This document shows, one piece after another, positions 35,215 through 44,117 of a stretch of DNA of 64,000 nucleotides. Origin of the DNA: Variovorax sp. J22G73 (GTDB taxonomy: Bacteria; Pseudomonadota; Gammaproteobacteria; Burkholderiales; Burkholderiaceae_C); NCBI RefSeq assembly GCF_030317035.1, contig NZ_JASZYK010000003.1:1-64000 (forward strand), written 5' to 3'. Made by a program: the position numbers and the translations under genes. The stretch's first letter is position 1. Each line of letters opens with the position of its first letter. The notes beneath the pieces are model-generated. The model was not told where the DNA came from. It searched no databases and saw only the letters and a program-made list of their open reading frames with translations.

Positions 35215-35408
35215 AAGCTAGCGAGTGTCAGGTTGGCAGCGTCGATGGGCATGGCGCACCCGAAGTCCGTGGCAGTTCGACAGGCTTCGGGCGGGCCGGG
35301 CCCGTCGGGGGCGCCGCATGTCGACAAAGCAAGATTGGCGCCGGAGCGGATTTTGCGCCCTGCGTCCCGTGTGTCCAGCGCCTTGCAGTTCGGCCAACTG
35401 CGTTGCTT

Positions 35409-36338
35409 TCAGTAACCCGCCACGCGCTCGACCACCCGCAGCAAGGGCGCGTTGGCCAGCAGCCGCTCGCAGTTCTCGGCGATCTGGTTCACCACCTCCG
35501 GTATGGGCATCACCGCCGCCATGTGCGGCGTGACCATGACCTTGGGGTGCGCCCACAGCGCGTTGTCCGGCGGCAGGGGCTCCTGGTCGAACACGTCGAC
35601 GATGGCGCCGCCGAGCTGCCCGGCGTCCAGCGCGGCGACGAGGTCTTGCTCGCGGAGCTGCGGGCCCCTGCCGCAGTGCACGAGCTTGGCGCCGGGCCTG
35701 AGCCGCGCGAACAATTCATGGCCGAGGATGCCCGTGGTTTCGCTGGTCAGCGGAAGCATGCAGACCAAGATTTCGAGCTCGCCCAGGAACGCGCCAAGGC
35801 CCGCGTCGCCGCCATGCACACGCACACCGTCGATCGGCTTGCCCGAGCGCGACCAGCCGCGCACGTCGTAGCCCGCATCGCGCAGGGTCGTGGCAAGGTG
35901 CGCGCCGATCTGGCCCAGGCCCATCACGCCGACGGTCACCTGGCCCGCGAGCCTGTTGGGCGGGCGCTGCCAGATCTTCTCGCGCTGGTTCCCGGCCACG
36001 ATGTCGAAGCCCCGGTGGTAGTACAGCGTGCACCAGAGCACGTACTCGGCCATGCGCCGGGCCAGGTCGTCGTCTATGACGCGGCAGACTGGCACGTCCG
36101 GCAGCGCCGGGTCTCCCAGCAGGTGATCGACGCCGGCGCCTATCGAATGCGCCACGCGCACCGCGCGCAGGTGCTCCCAGGTGCCCGGCGGCTGGTTCCA
36201 GCAGACGGCCACCTCGGCGGCGCGCGCGGCCTCGTCGGTCGACTTGACGACGGACCAGTCCGGCAGCCGCTTCGCGAGCTGCTCCCCTATCGACGTGTTG
36301 CTGTGCAGGAAGGCGCCCGCGACGGCCAGGACGGGCAT
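35409..36338 (-). CDS. 2-hydroxyacid dehydrogenase, GhrA-like
   Basis: 309 residues. The NAD(P) motif VTVGVMGLGQIGAHLATTL (about 135-153) and WSRSGKPIDG (NADP-type) are followed by HCGRGPQLREQDLV with the substrate Arg, and VTPHMAAVMP with the catalytic His. This matches glyoxylate/hydroxypyruvate reductase A-type enzymes. The gene begins 4 bases after the transaminase gene stop, so both are in one operon. It may reduce the aldehyde- or keto-acid formed by the transaminase, which is inference. Confidence 0.85.
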   Translation of the reverse strand: MPVLAVAGAFLHSNTSIGEQLAKRLPDWSVVKSTDEAARAAEVAVCWNQPPGTWEHLRAVRVAHSIGAGVDHLLGDPALPDVPVCRVIDDDLARRMAEYVLWCTLYYHRGFDIVAGNQREKIWQRPPNRLAGQVTVGVMGLGQIGAHLATTLRDAGYDVRGWSRSGKPIDGVRVHGGDAGLGAFLGELEILVCMLPLTSETTGILGHELFARLRPGAKLVHCGRGPQLREQDLVAALDAGQLGGAIVDVFDQEPLPPDNALWAHPKVMVTPHMAAVMPIPEVVNQIAENCERLLANAPLLRVVERVAGY

Positions 36339-36342
36339 GGTG

Positions 36343-37623
36343 TCAGGCCTCCAGCAGCGCGTCGGCCAGCAGCGCGAGCCCCTCTTCGAACACCGCGTCC
36401 TCGATGGTCAGGGGGAACAGGAAGCGAATGACGTTGCCATGCACGCCGCAGGTGAGCAGCAGCAGGCCCTTGGCAAGGGCGATGTCCTGCACGCGCTTCA
36501 CGAACTGCGGCAAGGGGGTGCCGGCCTCGTCCCTGAACTCGATGCCGACCATGGCGCCCAGCCGGCGCACCTGCGTGATCGAGGGCACGCGCTCCCTGAG
36601 CCCGTCGAGCTTCTCGACCAAGCGGTCGCCCAGCACCTCGGCGCGTTGTGGCAAGGCCTCGCGGTCCATCACGTCCAGCACGGCGAGCGCCGCGGCAACG
36701 GCCAGCGGGTTGCCCGCATAGGTGCCGCCCAGCCCGCCGGGCGCGGCGGCGTCCATCAGTTCGGCGCGGCCCGTGAGCGCGGACAGCGGAAAGCCGCCGG
36801 CCAGGCTCTTGGCCATGGTCAGCAGGTCGAAGTCGACGCCGTGGTGCTCGAGCGCGAACAGCTTGCCGGTGCGCCCGAACCCGGTCTGCACCTCGTCGAC
36901 CACGAGCAGGATGCCGTGCGCGTCGCAGATCTCGCGCAGCTTGCGCAGCAGCGCCGTGGGCGCGATGTAGAAGCCGCCCTCGCCCTGCACGGGCTCCAGC
37001 ACGATGGCCGCGACGCGCTGCGGGTCCACATCGGCCTTGAACAGGCGTTCGATGGCCAGCACGCTGTCTTCCACGCTCACGCCGAGTGCCTCGGCCGGAT
37101 ACGGAACGTGCCACACGTCCGGCGGCATCGCGCCGAACCCGGCCTTGTACGGATGCACCTTGCCGGTCAGCGCCATGCCCAGCAAGGTGCGCCCATGGAA
37201 CGCCCCGGAGAAGGCGATGACCGCGCTGCGGCCCGTGGCCGCCTTGGCCACCTTGATGGCGTTTTCCACGGCCTCGGCGCCGGTGGTGAAGAGCGCCGTC
37301 TTCTTCGCGAAGGCACCGGGCGTTCGGCTGTTGAGCTTCTCGCACAGTTCGACGTAGCTCTCGTACGGGGTCACCTGGAAGCAGGTGTGGTGAAAGTCCC
37401 GCAGCTGCCGTTCGACCGCGGCCATGACGGCGGGGTGCCGGTGGCCCGTGGCCAGCACGGCGATGCCGCTGCCGAAATCGATGAGGCGCTTGCCGTTGAC
37501 GTCCCAGATTTCTGCGTTCTGCGCGCGGGCCGTGAACGACTGCGTCTGCACCCCGACCCCACGCGGGCAAGCCGCCTGGCGGCGTTGTTCGAGCACGGTG
37601 TTCTTGTCGGGGGTCGCGAGCAT
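36343..37623 (-). CDS. gabT: 4-aminobutyrate/5-aminovalerate-type transaminase (GabT family)
   Basis: 426 residues from ATG 37623 (MLATPDKNTVLEQRR). Fold type I class III aminotransferase: TTGAEAVENAIKVAKAATGR, FHGRTLLGMALTGK, LEPVQGEGGFY, VVDEVQTGFGRTGK with D243, and the PLP lysine K272 in MAKSLAGGFP. Its whole length fits GabT and DavT, which use 2-oxoglutarate as acceptor. DavT activity would continue lysine breakdown from DavBA 11 kb away, but GABA is equally possible. Divergent from the XRE-cupin regulator. Confidence 0.85.
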   Translation of the reverse strand: MLATPDKNTVLEQRRQAACPRGVGVQTQSFTARAQNAEIWDVNGKRLIDFGSGIAVLATGHRHPAVMAAVERQLRDFHHTCFQVTPYESYVELCEKLNSRTPGAFAKKTALFTTGAEAVENAIKVAKAATGRSAVIAFSGAFHGRTLLGMALTGKVHPYKAGFGAMPPDVWHVPYPAEALGVSVEDSVLAIERLFKADVDPQRVAAIVLEPVQGEGGFYIAPTALLRKLREICDAHGILLVVDEVQTGFGRTGKLFALEHHGVDFDLLTMAKSLAGGFPLSALTGRAELMDAAAPGGLGGTYAGNPLAVAAALAVLDVMDREALPQRAEVLGDRLVEKLDGLRERVPSITQVRRLGAMVGIEFRDEAGTPLPQFVKRVQDIALAKGLLLLTCGVHGNVIRFLFPLTIEDAVFEEGLALLADALLEA

Positions 37624-37696
37624 GGAAGGGTCCTGGGCTGGGGGGTTGAAAACGCGAGCGCGGTCGGCTCGAACAGGGCGCGATTCTATGCATCTC

Positions 37697-37722
37697 GTGA
37701 AAATATAAAAGCTATTTTTCAC
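37697..37722. promoter_or_regulatory. Operator-like palindrome in gabT/XRE spacer
   Basis: GTGAAAAT-N10-TTTTTCAC: an inverted repeat with one mismatch, 26 bp long, in an AT-rich patch between gabT (start 37623) and the XRE-cupin gene. The same architecture and core (TGAAAAT-N10-wTTTTCA) occurs at 38669-38694. Likely the binding site of the XRE-cupin protein. Confidence 0.55.
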
Positions 37723-37871
37723 GCAAGTGAATGTCTTCAATTTCCGCGTTCGATGATGCGAGCGGGCTTTTCCGGCCCGGCGGCGAAGGTCTGCAAGGTA
37801 CGATGGCCCCCCGCGTTGTTACAGGTCGCGTGAAGCGCGCCGAAGCGCCCGGCAACCGGGCAACCGAGCCC

Positions 37872-38591
37872 ATGAGCAAGACAAACACCAGCAAGACAAA
37901 GCCCGCCGCACCCAAGGCCGCGGCCGTGCGCCGCAAAGCCCCGCCGAAAAAAGCCGCGCCCGCCAAGTCCACAGCGTCCGCCGCGCCTGCCGCGCCTGCC
38001 ACCTCCCCGCGCAGCAAAGCCAAGAGCGCCGACCCGATGGCATGGCTGGGCCGCGAGATCAAGAGCCTGCGCAAGGCCAAGGGTCTGTCGCTGCAGCAGC
38101 TGGGCAGCGCCTGCGGCAAGTCGATCGGCTTCCTGAGCCAGGTCGAGCGCGGCATGAGCACGCCCTCGATCAGCGACCTGCACCAGATTGCCGACACGCT
38201 GGAGGTGCAGATCAGCTGGTTCTTTCCCGATGGCGCGGCCGCGGAACCCTCCGACGGCGGCGTGGTCGTCAGGAAGGCGCGGCGCCGCCGGCTCGCCTTC
38301 GCATCGGGCATTGCCGACTACCTGCTCTCGCCCAACCTGGACGGCCCGCTGGAGCTGCTGTGGTCGAGCATGGAACCGGGCGCGGAGAGCGGGCCCGATT
38401 TCTACGACCACATCGGCCACGAGGGCGGCGTGGTGCTGCGCGGCGCGCTGGAGCTGTGGGTGGGCGAGCAGCACTTCGTGCTGGCGGAAGGCGACAGCTT
38501 CAGCTTTCCCAGCAGCACGCCGCACCGCTACCGCAACCCCGGGGACACGGTGACCGAGCTGTTCTGGGTCGTCACGCCGCCGTCCTATTGA
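37872..38591 (+). CDS. XRE-type HTH regulator with C-terminal cupin
   Basis: 239 residues from ATG 37872 (MSKTNTSKTKPAAPK); upstream in-frame starts at 37803 and 37731 exist but lack support. A lysine/alanine-rich, histone-H1-like extension of about 50 residues is followed by the HTH_3 domain (LGREIKSLRKAKGLSLQQLG, SIGFLSQVERGMSTPSIS) and a cupin_2 effector domain (HEGGVVLRGALELWVGE, FSFPSSTPHRYRNPG). PuuR-type proteins with this layout control polyamine, GABA or amino-acid catabolism. The divergent GabT-type gene fits. Confidence 0.88.
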   Translation: MSKTNTSKTKPAAPKAAAVRRKAPPKKAAPAKSTASAAPAAPATSPRSKAKSADPMAWLGREIKSLRKAKGLSLQQLGSACGKSIGFLSQVERGMSTPSISDLHQIADTLEVQISWFFPDGAAAEPSDGGVVVRKARRRRLAFASGIADYLLSPNLDGPLELLWSSMEPGAESGPDFYDHIGHEGGVVLRGALELWVGEQHFVLAEGDSFSFPSSTPHRYRNPGDTVTELFWVVTPPSY

Positions 38592-38668
38592 CGCACCGAC
38601 GCCCGCGAAAGGACTCGCGCAGAGGGCGCTTGCGACCCCGTTTTACTTGCCCGTCGATTTACGCAATA

Positions 38669-38694
38669 ATGAAAATCTGAGTGCAAATTTTCAT
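38669..38694. promoter_or_regulatory. Operator-like palindrome upstream of class II aldolase gene
   Basis: ATGAAAAT-N10-ATTTTCAT is a perfect 8-bp inverted repeat spanning 26 bp, extended by one more base pair on each side. It lies about 70-90 bases before ATG 38763. It has the same core and the same 26-bp span as the site at 37697-37722. Confidence 0.6.
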
Positions 38695-38762
38695 TTGCAT
38701 AGAATATTCTCACGGCGCGCTGGCATCGCGGTCGGTTTTCGATGGGGTCGGGGTACCAAACG

Positions 38763-39533
38763 ATGAACAAGCGCTACATCTATCCGCAGGTGCGTGCGAC
38801 GGTCGGCGAGGCGGAATGGGCGCAGCGGGTGAACCTTGCGGCCTGCTACCGGCTGCTGGCGCACTACCGCATGACCGACCTGATCTACACCCACGTGTCG
38901 GCACGCGTTCCGGGCGCCTCGGGTGAATTTCTCATCAACCCGTACGGGCTGATGTTCGACGAGATCACCGCCTCCAGCCTAGTGAAGGTCGACCACGCGG
39001 GGCGCGTGCTGCTCGACGCCACGGGCATCGGCTTCAACCCGGCCGGCTTCGTGATCCACAGCTGCATTCACCATGCGCGGGCCGGCCTTCACTGCGTGAT
39101 CCACACGCACACGGCCGCGGGCATGGGCGTGGCCGCGCAGGAGCGCGGCCTGCTCGACATCTCGCAGCACGCCATGCGCTTTCATGGCGCGCTCTCGTAC
39201 CACGACTACGAAGGCGTGGCGCTGGACGCCGACGAGCAGCCCCGCCTGGTGGCCGACCTGGGCGAGAAGAACAAGGCCATGGTGCTGCGCAACCATGGCC
39301 TGCTGACGGCGGGCGAGACCGTGCGCGAGGCCTTCGACCTGATGTTCTACCTGGAGCGCGCCTGCCAGGCGCAAATCGCCGCCCAGGCCGGCGGCGCGGC
39401 ATTGCGCGAGTGCAGCAGCGAGGTCGCGCGCAAGGTGGCCAGGCAGTTCACGGAGCCGGACGGCAGCGAGCTGCACGACTGGCCCGCGCTGATGCGCCTG
39501 CTCGACCGCATCGACGACTCTTACCGGAACTAG
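38763..39533 (+). CDS. Class II aldolase/adducin family protein
   Basis: 256 residues from ATG 38763. Zinc-ligand histidines occur in IHTHTAAGMG (about 110-119) and LRNHGLLTAG; THVSARVPG and INPYGLMFDE are typical of the family. Members cleave or epimerise sugar phosphates, or occur as decarboxylases and adducin-like proteins. The subgroup resembles the bacterial class II aldolase/adducin proteins of unknown substrate. It follows the XRE-cupin gene by 171 bp and has its own copy of the putative operator, so it is probably in the same regulon as gabT. Confidence 0.82.
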   Translation: MNKRYIYPQVRATVGEAEWAQRVNLAACYRLLAHYRMTDLIYTHVSARVPGASGEFLINPYGLMFDEITASSLVKVDHAGRVLLDATGIGFNPAGFVIHSCIHHARAGLHCVIHTHTAAGMGVAAQERGLLDISQHAMRFHGALSYHDYEGVALDADEQPRLVADLGEKNKAMVLRNHGLLTAGETVREAFDLMFYLERACQAQIAAQAGGAALRECSSEVARKVARQFTEPDGSELHDWPALMRLLDRIDDSYRN

Positions 39534-39579
39534 CAGGCAACGGGCGCCTTCCCGTGCGCCCTTCGCCTTCGCTCCTTGC

Positions 39580-40458
39580 TCACACCGCCGCGTCCGCGCG
39601 CGGCAGCCGCAGGTGCTTCTTCAGCGTCTCGAACACCTGCCGCGTCACCGGGTTCACGACGTGGCTGCGCACGTAGAGGTGGTACGCCAGGTCGGGCAGC
39701 CGCGGCATGCCGTCGCCCGCGCCCAGCACGCGCAGGCCGGCATCGAGCTGCTCCACGCCGCGCGCCGTCACGCCGAGCCCCGCGCGCAACGCGGCCTTGA
39801 TGCCGATCAGGCTCGACGAGGTGTAGCGCGGCGTCCAGGCCACGCCCGCGGCGTCGAGCGCCTCGTGGCCGAGCCGGCGGAAGATGCTGGGCCCGTCGGC
39901 CATGATGAGCGGCACCGGCTTGGCCGGGTCGTGCACGTAGCCCGCGGCGCACAGCCACACGGTGGGCGAGTTGCGCAGCACCACGCCTTCGAACTGCGAC
40001 TGCGCGTCGGCGCGGTTGGAAATGATCATGTCGACCTCGCCGCTCTTGAGCGAGGTCATCAGGTAGGGGCTGCGGCCGATGTGGATGTCGAGCTGCAACA
40101 GCGGCGACGTGCGCGCCACCTCGGTCAGCAGCAGCGGCAGCATGGTCTCGGCCACGTCGTGCGGCGCGCCGATGCGCAGGTTGCCTTCGAGCTGGCCCTG
40201 GCGCAGGCTGCGCAAGGCCTCGTCGTTCAGCGCGAGCATGTGGTGCGCGTAGCTGAGCAGGCGCTCGCCGTGCTCGGTCAGGCGCTTCTGGCGGCCCTGC
40301 TTGGCGAACAGGGGGTGGCCGATCTGCTCTTCGAGCCGCTGCATCTGCTGCGTGATGGCCGACTGCGTGCGCTCCAGGTGCACGGCCGCGGCCGCGAAGC
40401 TGTGGTGGCTGACCACGGCGGCGAAGGAGCGGAGCAGTTCAAGGTCGAGGGTGGCCAT
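39580..40458 (-). CDS. LysR family transcriptional regulator
   Basis: 292 residues. N-terminal winged helix: [20 protein letters not shown] and [22 protein letters not shown]. The substrate-binding domain follows ([40 protein letters not shown]). Divergent from the thiol dioxygenase gene with a 110-bp AT-rich spacer, so it probably controls the sulfur block 40569-45323, perhaps sensing a sulfur compound. The effector is not known. Confidence 0.9.
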   Translation of the reverse strand: MATLDLELLRSFAAVVSHHSFAAAAVHLERTQSAITQQMQRLEEQIGHPLFAKQGRQKRLTEHGERLLSYAHHMLALNDEALRSLRQGQLEGNLRIGAPHDVAETMLPLLLTEVARTSPLLQLDIHIGRSPYLMTSLKSGEVDMIISNRADAQSQFEGVVLRNSPTVWLCAAGYVHDPAKPVPLIMADGPSIFRRLGHEALDAAGVAWTPRYTSSSLIGIKAALRAGLGVTARGVEQLDAGLRVLGAGDGMPRLPDLAYHLYVRSHVVNPVTRQVFETLKKHLRLPRADAAV

Positions 40459-40568
40459 ACATTAATTTTATTGATGTGTTTGTTGCGCCACTTGGATTGT
40501 TGCGTCATGCCGTCGTCACTAAAGTGAACCCATACCGAACACAAAGCCATCCCCACTGGAGAACACGC

Positions 40569-41159
40569 ATGAGCAGCACGTCAGGGCAACGCCAGCAGGC
40601 GGTTACCGCATCCATCGACAGCATGAAGAAAGCCATTGGCGGCGCTCAAGCCACGCGCGAAAAGCTCGGCGTGGTGCTGGGCGCGCTGGAAGGCCTGGCC
40701 GCGCACACCGAGTACTGGGGCGCGGCCGACTTTCCGGCGCCCGAGGCGGGCGAGCACCAGGCCCGCTACCTGATCGCCGAAGACGCCGACCAGAGCTACG
40801 CGCTGTACCTGAACGTGATGCGCCCGGGCAAGAAGATCGTGCCGCACAACCACACGACCTGGGCCTGCATTGCCGCCGTGGAAGGCACCGAGCACAACCG
40901 CGTGTACGAGCGCACCGACGACGCCAGCGTGCCGGGCGTGGGCACGCTGAAGGAAACGGCGCTGGTGGTGGTGGCGCCGGGCACGGGCATCGCGCTGATG
41001 CCCGAGGACATCCACTCGGTGGAGATCCAGGGCGAGCAGGTGATTCGCCACCTGCACATGTACGGCCGCGCGCTCGAAACGCTCAACCAGCGCACCGCCT
41101 ACGACCTGGCCGCTGGCACGTACCAGACCATGGGCATCGGCGTGCAGACGCGCCGCTAG
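40569..41159 (+). CDS. Cysteine dioxygenase-like thiol dioxygenase (cupin)
   Basis: 196 residues from ATG 40569. The three iron-binding histidines of thiol dioxygenases are probably H93, H95 ([20 protein letters not shown]) and H149 ([10 protein letters not shown]). These enzymes add O2 to a thiol to give a sulfinate; substrates include cysteine, 3-mercaptopropionate and mercaptosuccinate. 3-Mercaptopropionate dioxygenase is known from Variovorax, so substrate is uncertain. First gene downstream of the divergent LysR regulator, followed after 89 bases by the rhodanese gene. Confidence 0.82.
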   Translation: MSSTSGQRQQAVTASIDSMKKAIGGAQATREKLGVVLGALEGLAAHTEYWGAADFPAPEAGEHQARYLIAEDADQSYALYLNVMRPGKKIVPHNHTTWACIAAVEGTEHNRVYERTDDASVPGVGTLKETALVVVAPGTGIALMPEDIHSVEIQGEQVIRHLHMYGRALETLNQRTAYDLAAGTYQTMGIGVQTRR

Positions 41160-41248
41160 GCCCGCGCCTTTTTTTCCCTTCATTGCTTCATGCGGGTCGC
41201 GCGCTGCGCGGCCTCGCAGGAACCCTTTCGTCTCAACGACTTGCCCTC

Positions 41249-42898
41249 ATGACCTCTTTCATCGACCCGAAGACCCTCAAAACCTGGCTGCACGACGGCG
41301 CGGAAATCGCGCTGCTCGACGTGCGCGAGCACGGCCAGTACGGCGAGGCCCACCTGTTCTACGGCATTCCCCTGCCCTTCAGCCGGCTGGAGCTCGATGC
41401 GCCCCGGCTGGTGCCGCGCCGCGGCGTGCGGGTGGTGGTGTACGACGAAGGCGCTGCGGCCGGTGGGGGCGCTGCGGCCGGTGGGGGCGCTGGGGCCGCT
41501 GAAGACGCTGCTGGCAACGACGACGACGTGGCGCAGCGCGCCGCCGCCCGACTGGCCGCCCTGGGCTACACCGACGTGCACGTGCTGCAAGGCGGCGCAC
41601 GCGGCTGGCAGGCGGCGGGCTACGTGCTCTTCGCCGGCGTGAACCTGCCTTCGAAGACCTTCGGCGAACTGGCCGAAGAGGTCTATCACACGCCCCGCGT
41701 CAGCGCCGACCAGTTGGCCGACATGCTGGCGAGTGACGCACGCGTGGTGGTGCTCGACGGCCGGCCCGTGAGCGAGTTCCACAAGATGAACATTCCCGGC
41801 GCCACCTGCTGCCCCAACGGCGAGCTGGCCTACCGCGTGCATCGGCTGGTGCCCGACGCCACGACCCCCATCGTCATCAACTGCGCGGGCCGCACGCGCA
41901 GCATCATCGGCGCGCAGACGCTCATCAACCTGGGCGTGCCCAATCCGGTGTACGCGCTGGAGAACGGCACGCAGGGCTGGTACCTGAACGACCACGTGCT
42001 CGAGCACGGCGGCACGCGCCGCTACGCGGACGACAGCGGCAACACCGACATGCGCCCCGCCGCGCAGGCCCTGGCCGCACGCTTCGACGTGCCGACGGTG
42101 CCCGCGCAGACGGTGCGGCAGTGGGCCGCAGACCCCGCCCGCACCCTGTTCCTGTGCGACGTACGCACGCCCGAAGAATTCGCGGCCGGCAGCTTGCCGG
42201 GCGCGCAGCACACGCCGGGCGGACAGCTCATGCAGGCTGGCGACCAGTACTTCGGCGTGCGCGGCGCGCGGCTGGTGCTGCTGGACGACGACGGCGTGCG
42301 CGCACCCACCATCGCCAGCTGGCTGCGCCAGATGGGACACGACGCGAGCGTGCTCGAAGGCGGTCTTTCGAGCGGGTTGTCGCTGCCGCCCGCGACGCCC
42401 GCGGTTGCGTCGCCGCTGGCCACCATCGATGCCCGAACGCTGGCCGCCCGCATCGAGAAGAACGACGTGGCCCTGGTCGACCTGCGCGGCAGCATGGCCT
42501 TCCGCGCAGGCCACATTCCGCAGGCACGCTGGTCGATACGCCCGCGCCTGGCAGCCGATGTGAGAAGCGAGACGCGCCAGCTCGTGCTGGTGGCCGACGA
42601 CGCCGCGCTCGCGGCATGGACGGCGGCGTCCGAACGCGTGGACGCGCCCGCGCCCGCGCCGCTGCTGCTCGAAGGCGGCATGGCCGCCTGGCGCGCCGCC
42701 GGTCTTCCCGTGGAAGCCACGCCCGCATTGCCCGCCGACAGCGACTGCATCGACTACCTGTTCTTCGTGCACGACCGCCACGACGGCAACAAGGAGGCGG
42801 CACGACGCTACCTTGCGTGGGAGACGGGACTTGTCGCGCAGCTCGATGCGCAGGAGAAGGCGGCCTTTCGCCTGCCTTCAGCCGCTTCGAAACCTTGA
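41249..42898 (+). CDS. Four-domain rhodanese (sulfurtransferase)
   Basis: 549 residues made of four rhodanese-like domains (about 1-130, 145-260, 285-395, 405-525). Only domain 2 has the active-site cysteine, C212 in VINCAGRTRSIIG. The corresponding loops in domains 1, 3 and 4 read VVYDEGAA, LLDDDGVRA and LVADDAAL and lack it, so these three are probably structural or regulatory. Domain 1 carries an Ala/Gly-rich insertion (about 69-85) from a tandem DNA duplication. It sits between a thiol dioxygenase and a Bug receptor, so it likely handles sulfane sulfur or sulfite released from an organosulfur compound. Confidence 0.85.
   Translation: MTSFIDPKTLKTWLHDGAEIALLDVREHGQYGEAHLFYGIPLPFSRLELDAPRLVPRRGVRVVVYDEGAAAGGGAAAGGGAGAAEDAAGNDDDVAQRAAARLAALGYTDVHVLQGGARGWQAAGYVLFAGVNLPSKTFGELAEEVYHTPRVSADQLADMLASDARVVVLDGRPVSEFHKMNIPGATCCPNGELAYRVHRLVPDATTPIVINCAGRTRSIIGAQTLINLGVPNPVYALENGTQGWYLNDHVLEHGGTRRYADDSGNTDMRPAAQALAARFDVPTVPAQTVRQWAADPARTLFLCDVRTPEEFAAGSLPGAQHTPGGQLMQAGDQYFGVRGARLVLLDDDGVRAPTIASWLRQMGHDASVLEGGLSSGLSLPPATPAVASPLATIDARTLAARIEKNDVALVDLRGSMAFRAGHIPQARWSIRPRLAADVRSETRQLVLVADDAALAAWTAASERVDAPAPAPLLLEGGMAAWRAAGLPVEATPALPADSDCIDYLFFVHDRHDGNKEAARRYLAWETGLVAQLDAQEKAAFRLPSAASKP
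41450..41485. repeat. 18-bp tandem duplication in rhodanese domain 1
   Basis: Two perfect 18-bp copies (41450-41467 and 41468-41485) plus a decayed third encode the Gly/Ala tract in the first rhodanese domain. The duplication is in frame and lies where the active-site loop would be. Confidence 0.85.
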
Positions 42899-42981
42899 CT
42901 GCGAACCGACAAAGCAACGCCCCGAAAGCAACCCGGTTTTTTCTGTTCCTTCCTGTCCGTTTCTCTTCCAGGAGTTCCGTC

Positions 42982-43992
42982 ATGTCGCCTGTCAGTCGCC
43001 TCTCGCACCTTGCCCGCCTTGCCGTCGCTGCCCTGGGGCTCTCCGCGCTCGCGGTGCAGTCTCACGCCGCGGAGCCGCTGCCCCCGCGCAACGGCTTTCC
43101 GTCGCAAACGGTGAAGTTCATCTCGCCGTTCCCGCCGGGCGGCGGCAACGACGCCACGGCGCGCCTGGTGACCACGCGCCTGCCGGAAATCATGGGCCAG
43201 GCCGCGGTGGTCGACAACCGCGGCGGCGCGGGCGGCAACATCGGCGCCAAGGCCGTGGCCGACGCCAAGCCCGATGGCTACACCGTGCTCACGTCGCAGG
43301 TGTCGATCATGGCCGTCAACCCTTCGCTGTATGCGCAGGCCGGCTTCGACCCGATCAAGAACTTCATTCCCATCACGCAGATCAACGCCGCGCCGCTGGC
43401 GCTGGTGGTCGATGCCAATTCGCCGCTCAAGAGCTTTGCCGACCTGGCCGCCAAGGCCAAGGCGAGCCCCGGCAAGGTGACCTATGCCACGCCGGGGAAC
43501 GGCACGCTGTCGCACCTGGTGGGCGTCGTGCTGGCCAAGGACAAGGGCGTGGAAATGACGCACGTGCCCTACAAGGGCGCCGGCCCCGCGCTCACCGACC
43601 TGCTCGGCGGCCAGGTCGATGTGCTGGTGACCTCCACCGCGTCGGTGTCGGGCCTGGTGCAGAACGGCAAGCTGCGCGTGCTGGCCGTGACCAGCCCGCG
43701 CCGCATCGGCGTGTTCGCCAAGGTGCCCACGCTCGAGGAGCTGGGCTACGCCGGCGCGCGCTTCGAGGACTGGTACGGCTTCTTCGCGCCGGCCGGCACC
43801 CCGCCCGAGCGCGTGGCCTACCTGAACGAAGCGATCGTGCGCACGCTGCACCTGCCCGAGGTGACCAAGCTCGTGACCGACGGCGGCAGCGAAGTGGTGG
43901 CCAATTCGTCGGAAGCGTTCGCGGCGCAGTTGCGGCAGGACATCGAGCGCTGGTCGCGCATCGTCAAACTCTCGGGTGCGCGTGCAGACTGA
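42982..43992 (+). CDS. Bug/TctC-type tripartite tricarboxylate receptor
   Basis: 336 residues with CAGGAG before ATG 42982. Signal peptide to about residue 30 (VQSHAAEP). Signatures: FPSQTVKFISPFPPGGGND, VVDNRGGAGGNIGAKAV, MTHVPYKGAGPALTDLLGG and FAKVPTLEELGY. Its position between a rhodanese and cystathionine beta-lyase suggests it binds an organosulfur or amino-acid-derived acid, but this is inferred only from position. Confidence 0.88.
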   Translation: MSPVSRLSHLARLAVAALGLSALAVQSHAAEPLPPRNGFPSQTVKFISPFPPGGGNDATARLVTTRLPEIMGQAAVVDNRGGAGGNIGAKAVADAKPDGYTVLTSQVSIMAVNPSLYAQAGFDPIKNFIPITQINAAPLALVVDANSPLKSFADLAAKAKASPGKVTYATPGNGTLSHLVGVVLAKDKGVEMTHVPYKGAGPALTDLLGGQVDVLVTSTASVSGLVQNGKLRVLAVTSPRRIGVFAKVPTLEELGYAGARFEDWYGFFAPAGTPPERVAYLNEAIVRTLHLPEVTKLVTDGGSEVVANSSEAFAAQLRQDIERWSRIVKLSGARAD

Positions 43993-44003
43993 ACACCGCA
44001 AGG

Positions 44004-44033
44004 CCTCGCAATACCTCGCAGGACCTCGCAGGA
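44004..44033. repeat. 10-bp tandem repeat CCTCGCAGGA
   Basis: Two perfect copies (44014-44033) and one with two changes (44004-44013) lie just after the Bug gene stop, in the 125-bp gap before the cystathionine beta-lyase gene. No function is apparent. Confidence 0.75.
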
Positions 44034-44117
44034 CCCTGGTCCGTCCCGGACGGTCCGCGGTTGAAGCAACATAGCGGCCCGACCATCGCGAACCGAACCT
44101 TTCCAGTCTCGCTCACC

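Noticed and set aside
39542..39561. GGGCGC-N8-GCGCCC hairpin between convergent aldolase and LysR genes
   Set aside because: Could be a terminator, but it lacks a T-run and the GC-rich background makes such stems common.
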